From assembly GCA_026984045.1 (NCBI GenBank), contig JALSSV010000082.1:1-64000 (forward strand): a stretch of DNA of 64,000 nucleotides, read 5' to 3'. Shown here piece after piece: positions 63,968-64,000 of the stretch; positions within the stretch are counted from its first letter, which is position 1, and each line of letters begins with the position of its first letter. Made by a program: the position numbers and the translations under genes. The stretch is from Chromatiales bacterium. GTDB lineage: Bacteria > Pseudomonadota > Gammaproteobacteria > UBA6429 > Thiohalophilaceae. The notes under the pieces were generated by a model. It saw nothing but the letters and a program-made list of their open reading frames with translations. It made no database searches and was not told where the DNA came from.

Positions 63968-64000
63968 ATGCCCCGCCGCTCCGCGCAGGCCTGGCTGGAC
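63968..64000 (+). CDS. Start of a further gene, cut by the window edge
   Basis: An ATG directly follows the hypB stop, and eleven codons (MPRRSAQAWLD) are visible before the sequence ends. By position it is probably another hyp gene, such as hypF, hypD or hypE. The few residues do not identify it. Confidence 0.4.
   Translation, partial: MPRRSAQAWLD

Overview
The window is GC-rich, gene-dense chromosomal DNA of a gammaproteobacterium. RapA, CmoM, TrmO, TrhP, CheV, SlyD and DUF2835 are typical gammaproteobacterial genes. A [NiFe] hydrogenase of the HynS-Isp1-Isp2-HynL type, a YeeE/YedE sulfur transporter with an exported rhodanese, PPK2 and a VPLPA-CTERM protein fit a sulfur-oxidising or purple-sulfur-like lineage (Chromatiales or a relative). 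The lineage is an inference from gene content. No rRNA, tRNA, CRISPR array, prophage or complete insertion sequence was seen. Short non-autonomous repeats are plentiful.

Region 1-25 kb is mostly housekeeping. It holds the end of trhP, a GlpK-like kinase facing a glycerophosphodiesterase, an M50 protease, a membrane-anchored RRM protein, FKBP, CheV, thioredoxin-like proteins, FHA and HDOD proteins, a HIT-like enzyme, a VPLPA-CTERM protein, TrmO, an iron alcohol dehydrogenase, a CDGSH protein, a CbiM-like permease, a RutE-like nitroreductase, an HNH/EamA pair, a patatin, a BASS transporter, a large chemoreceptor, an HDAC-like deacylase and YjbQ.

Region 25-42 kb holds an SGNH esterase, MsrA and a tightly coupled phosphoribosyltransferase-ahcY-pcm operon. 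A multicopper oxidase and a subtilisin with five Ig-like repeats follow, opposite a Crp/Fnr regulator. Then come a hemolysin III protein, a double-RCK potassium channel with its DUF6394 partner, PPK2 behind a perfect 24-bp dyad, SlyD, a GIY-YIG protein, an FmdB-like protein and a uracil-DNA glycosylase.

Region 42-56 kb holds cmoM and a five-gene minus-strand cluster: YedE transporter, a membrane-anchored protein with nine PC(G/D)-type cysteine repeats, an unknown protein, an exported rhodanese and TrpB2. I consider this the best candidate for an undescribed system, possibly periplasmic sulfur handling. RapA, DUF523, a beta-barrel-like protein, a CPA2 antiporter and a CDF exporter follow.

Region 56-64 kb is a hydrogenase locus. 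On the minus strand lie maturation protease, HupH-like protein, HynS, Isp1, Isp2, HynL and HupE, nearly all overlapping. hypC, hypA and hypB run divergently off the right edge.

The most striking non-coding content is a family of about 200-bp elements. They have terminal inverted repeats and a perfect internal palindrome whose stem differs between copies while the double-hairpin head is conserved. There are three full copies, one copy lacking the palindrome and two partial relics. Other repeats are a 333-bp MITE-like element with a short degenerate cousin, REP pairs, and a family of CTTTGCG-rich repeats. Three small DUF6316 paralogues are scattered through the window.
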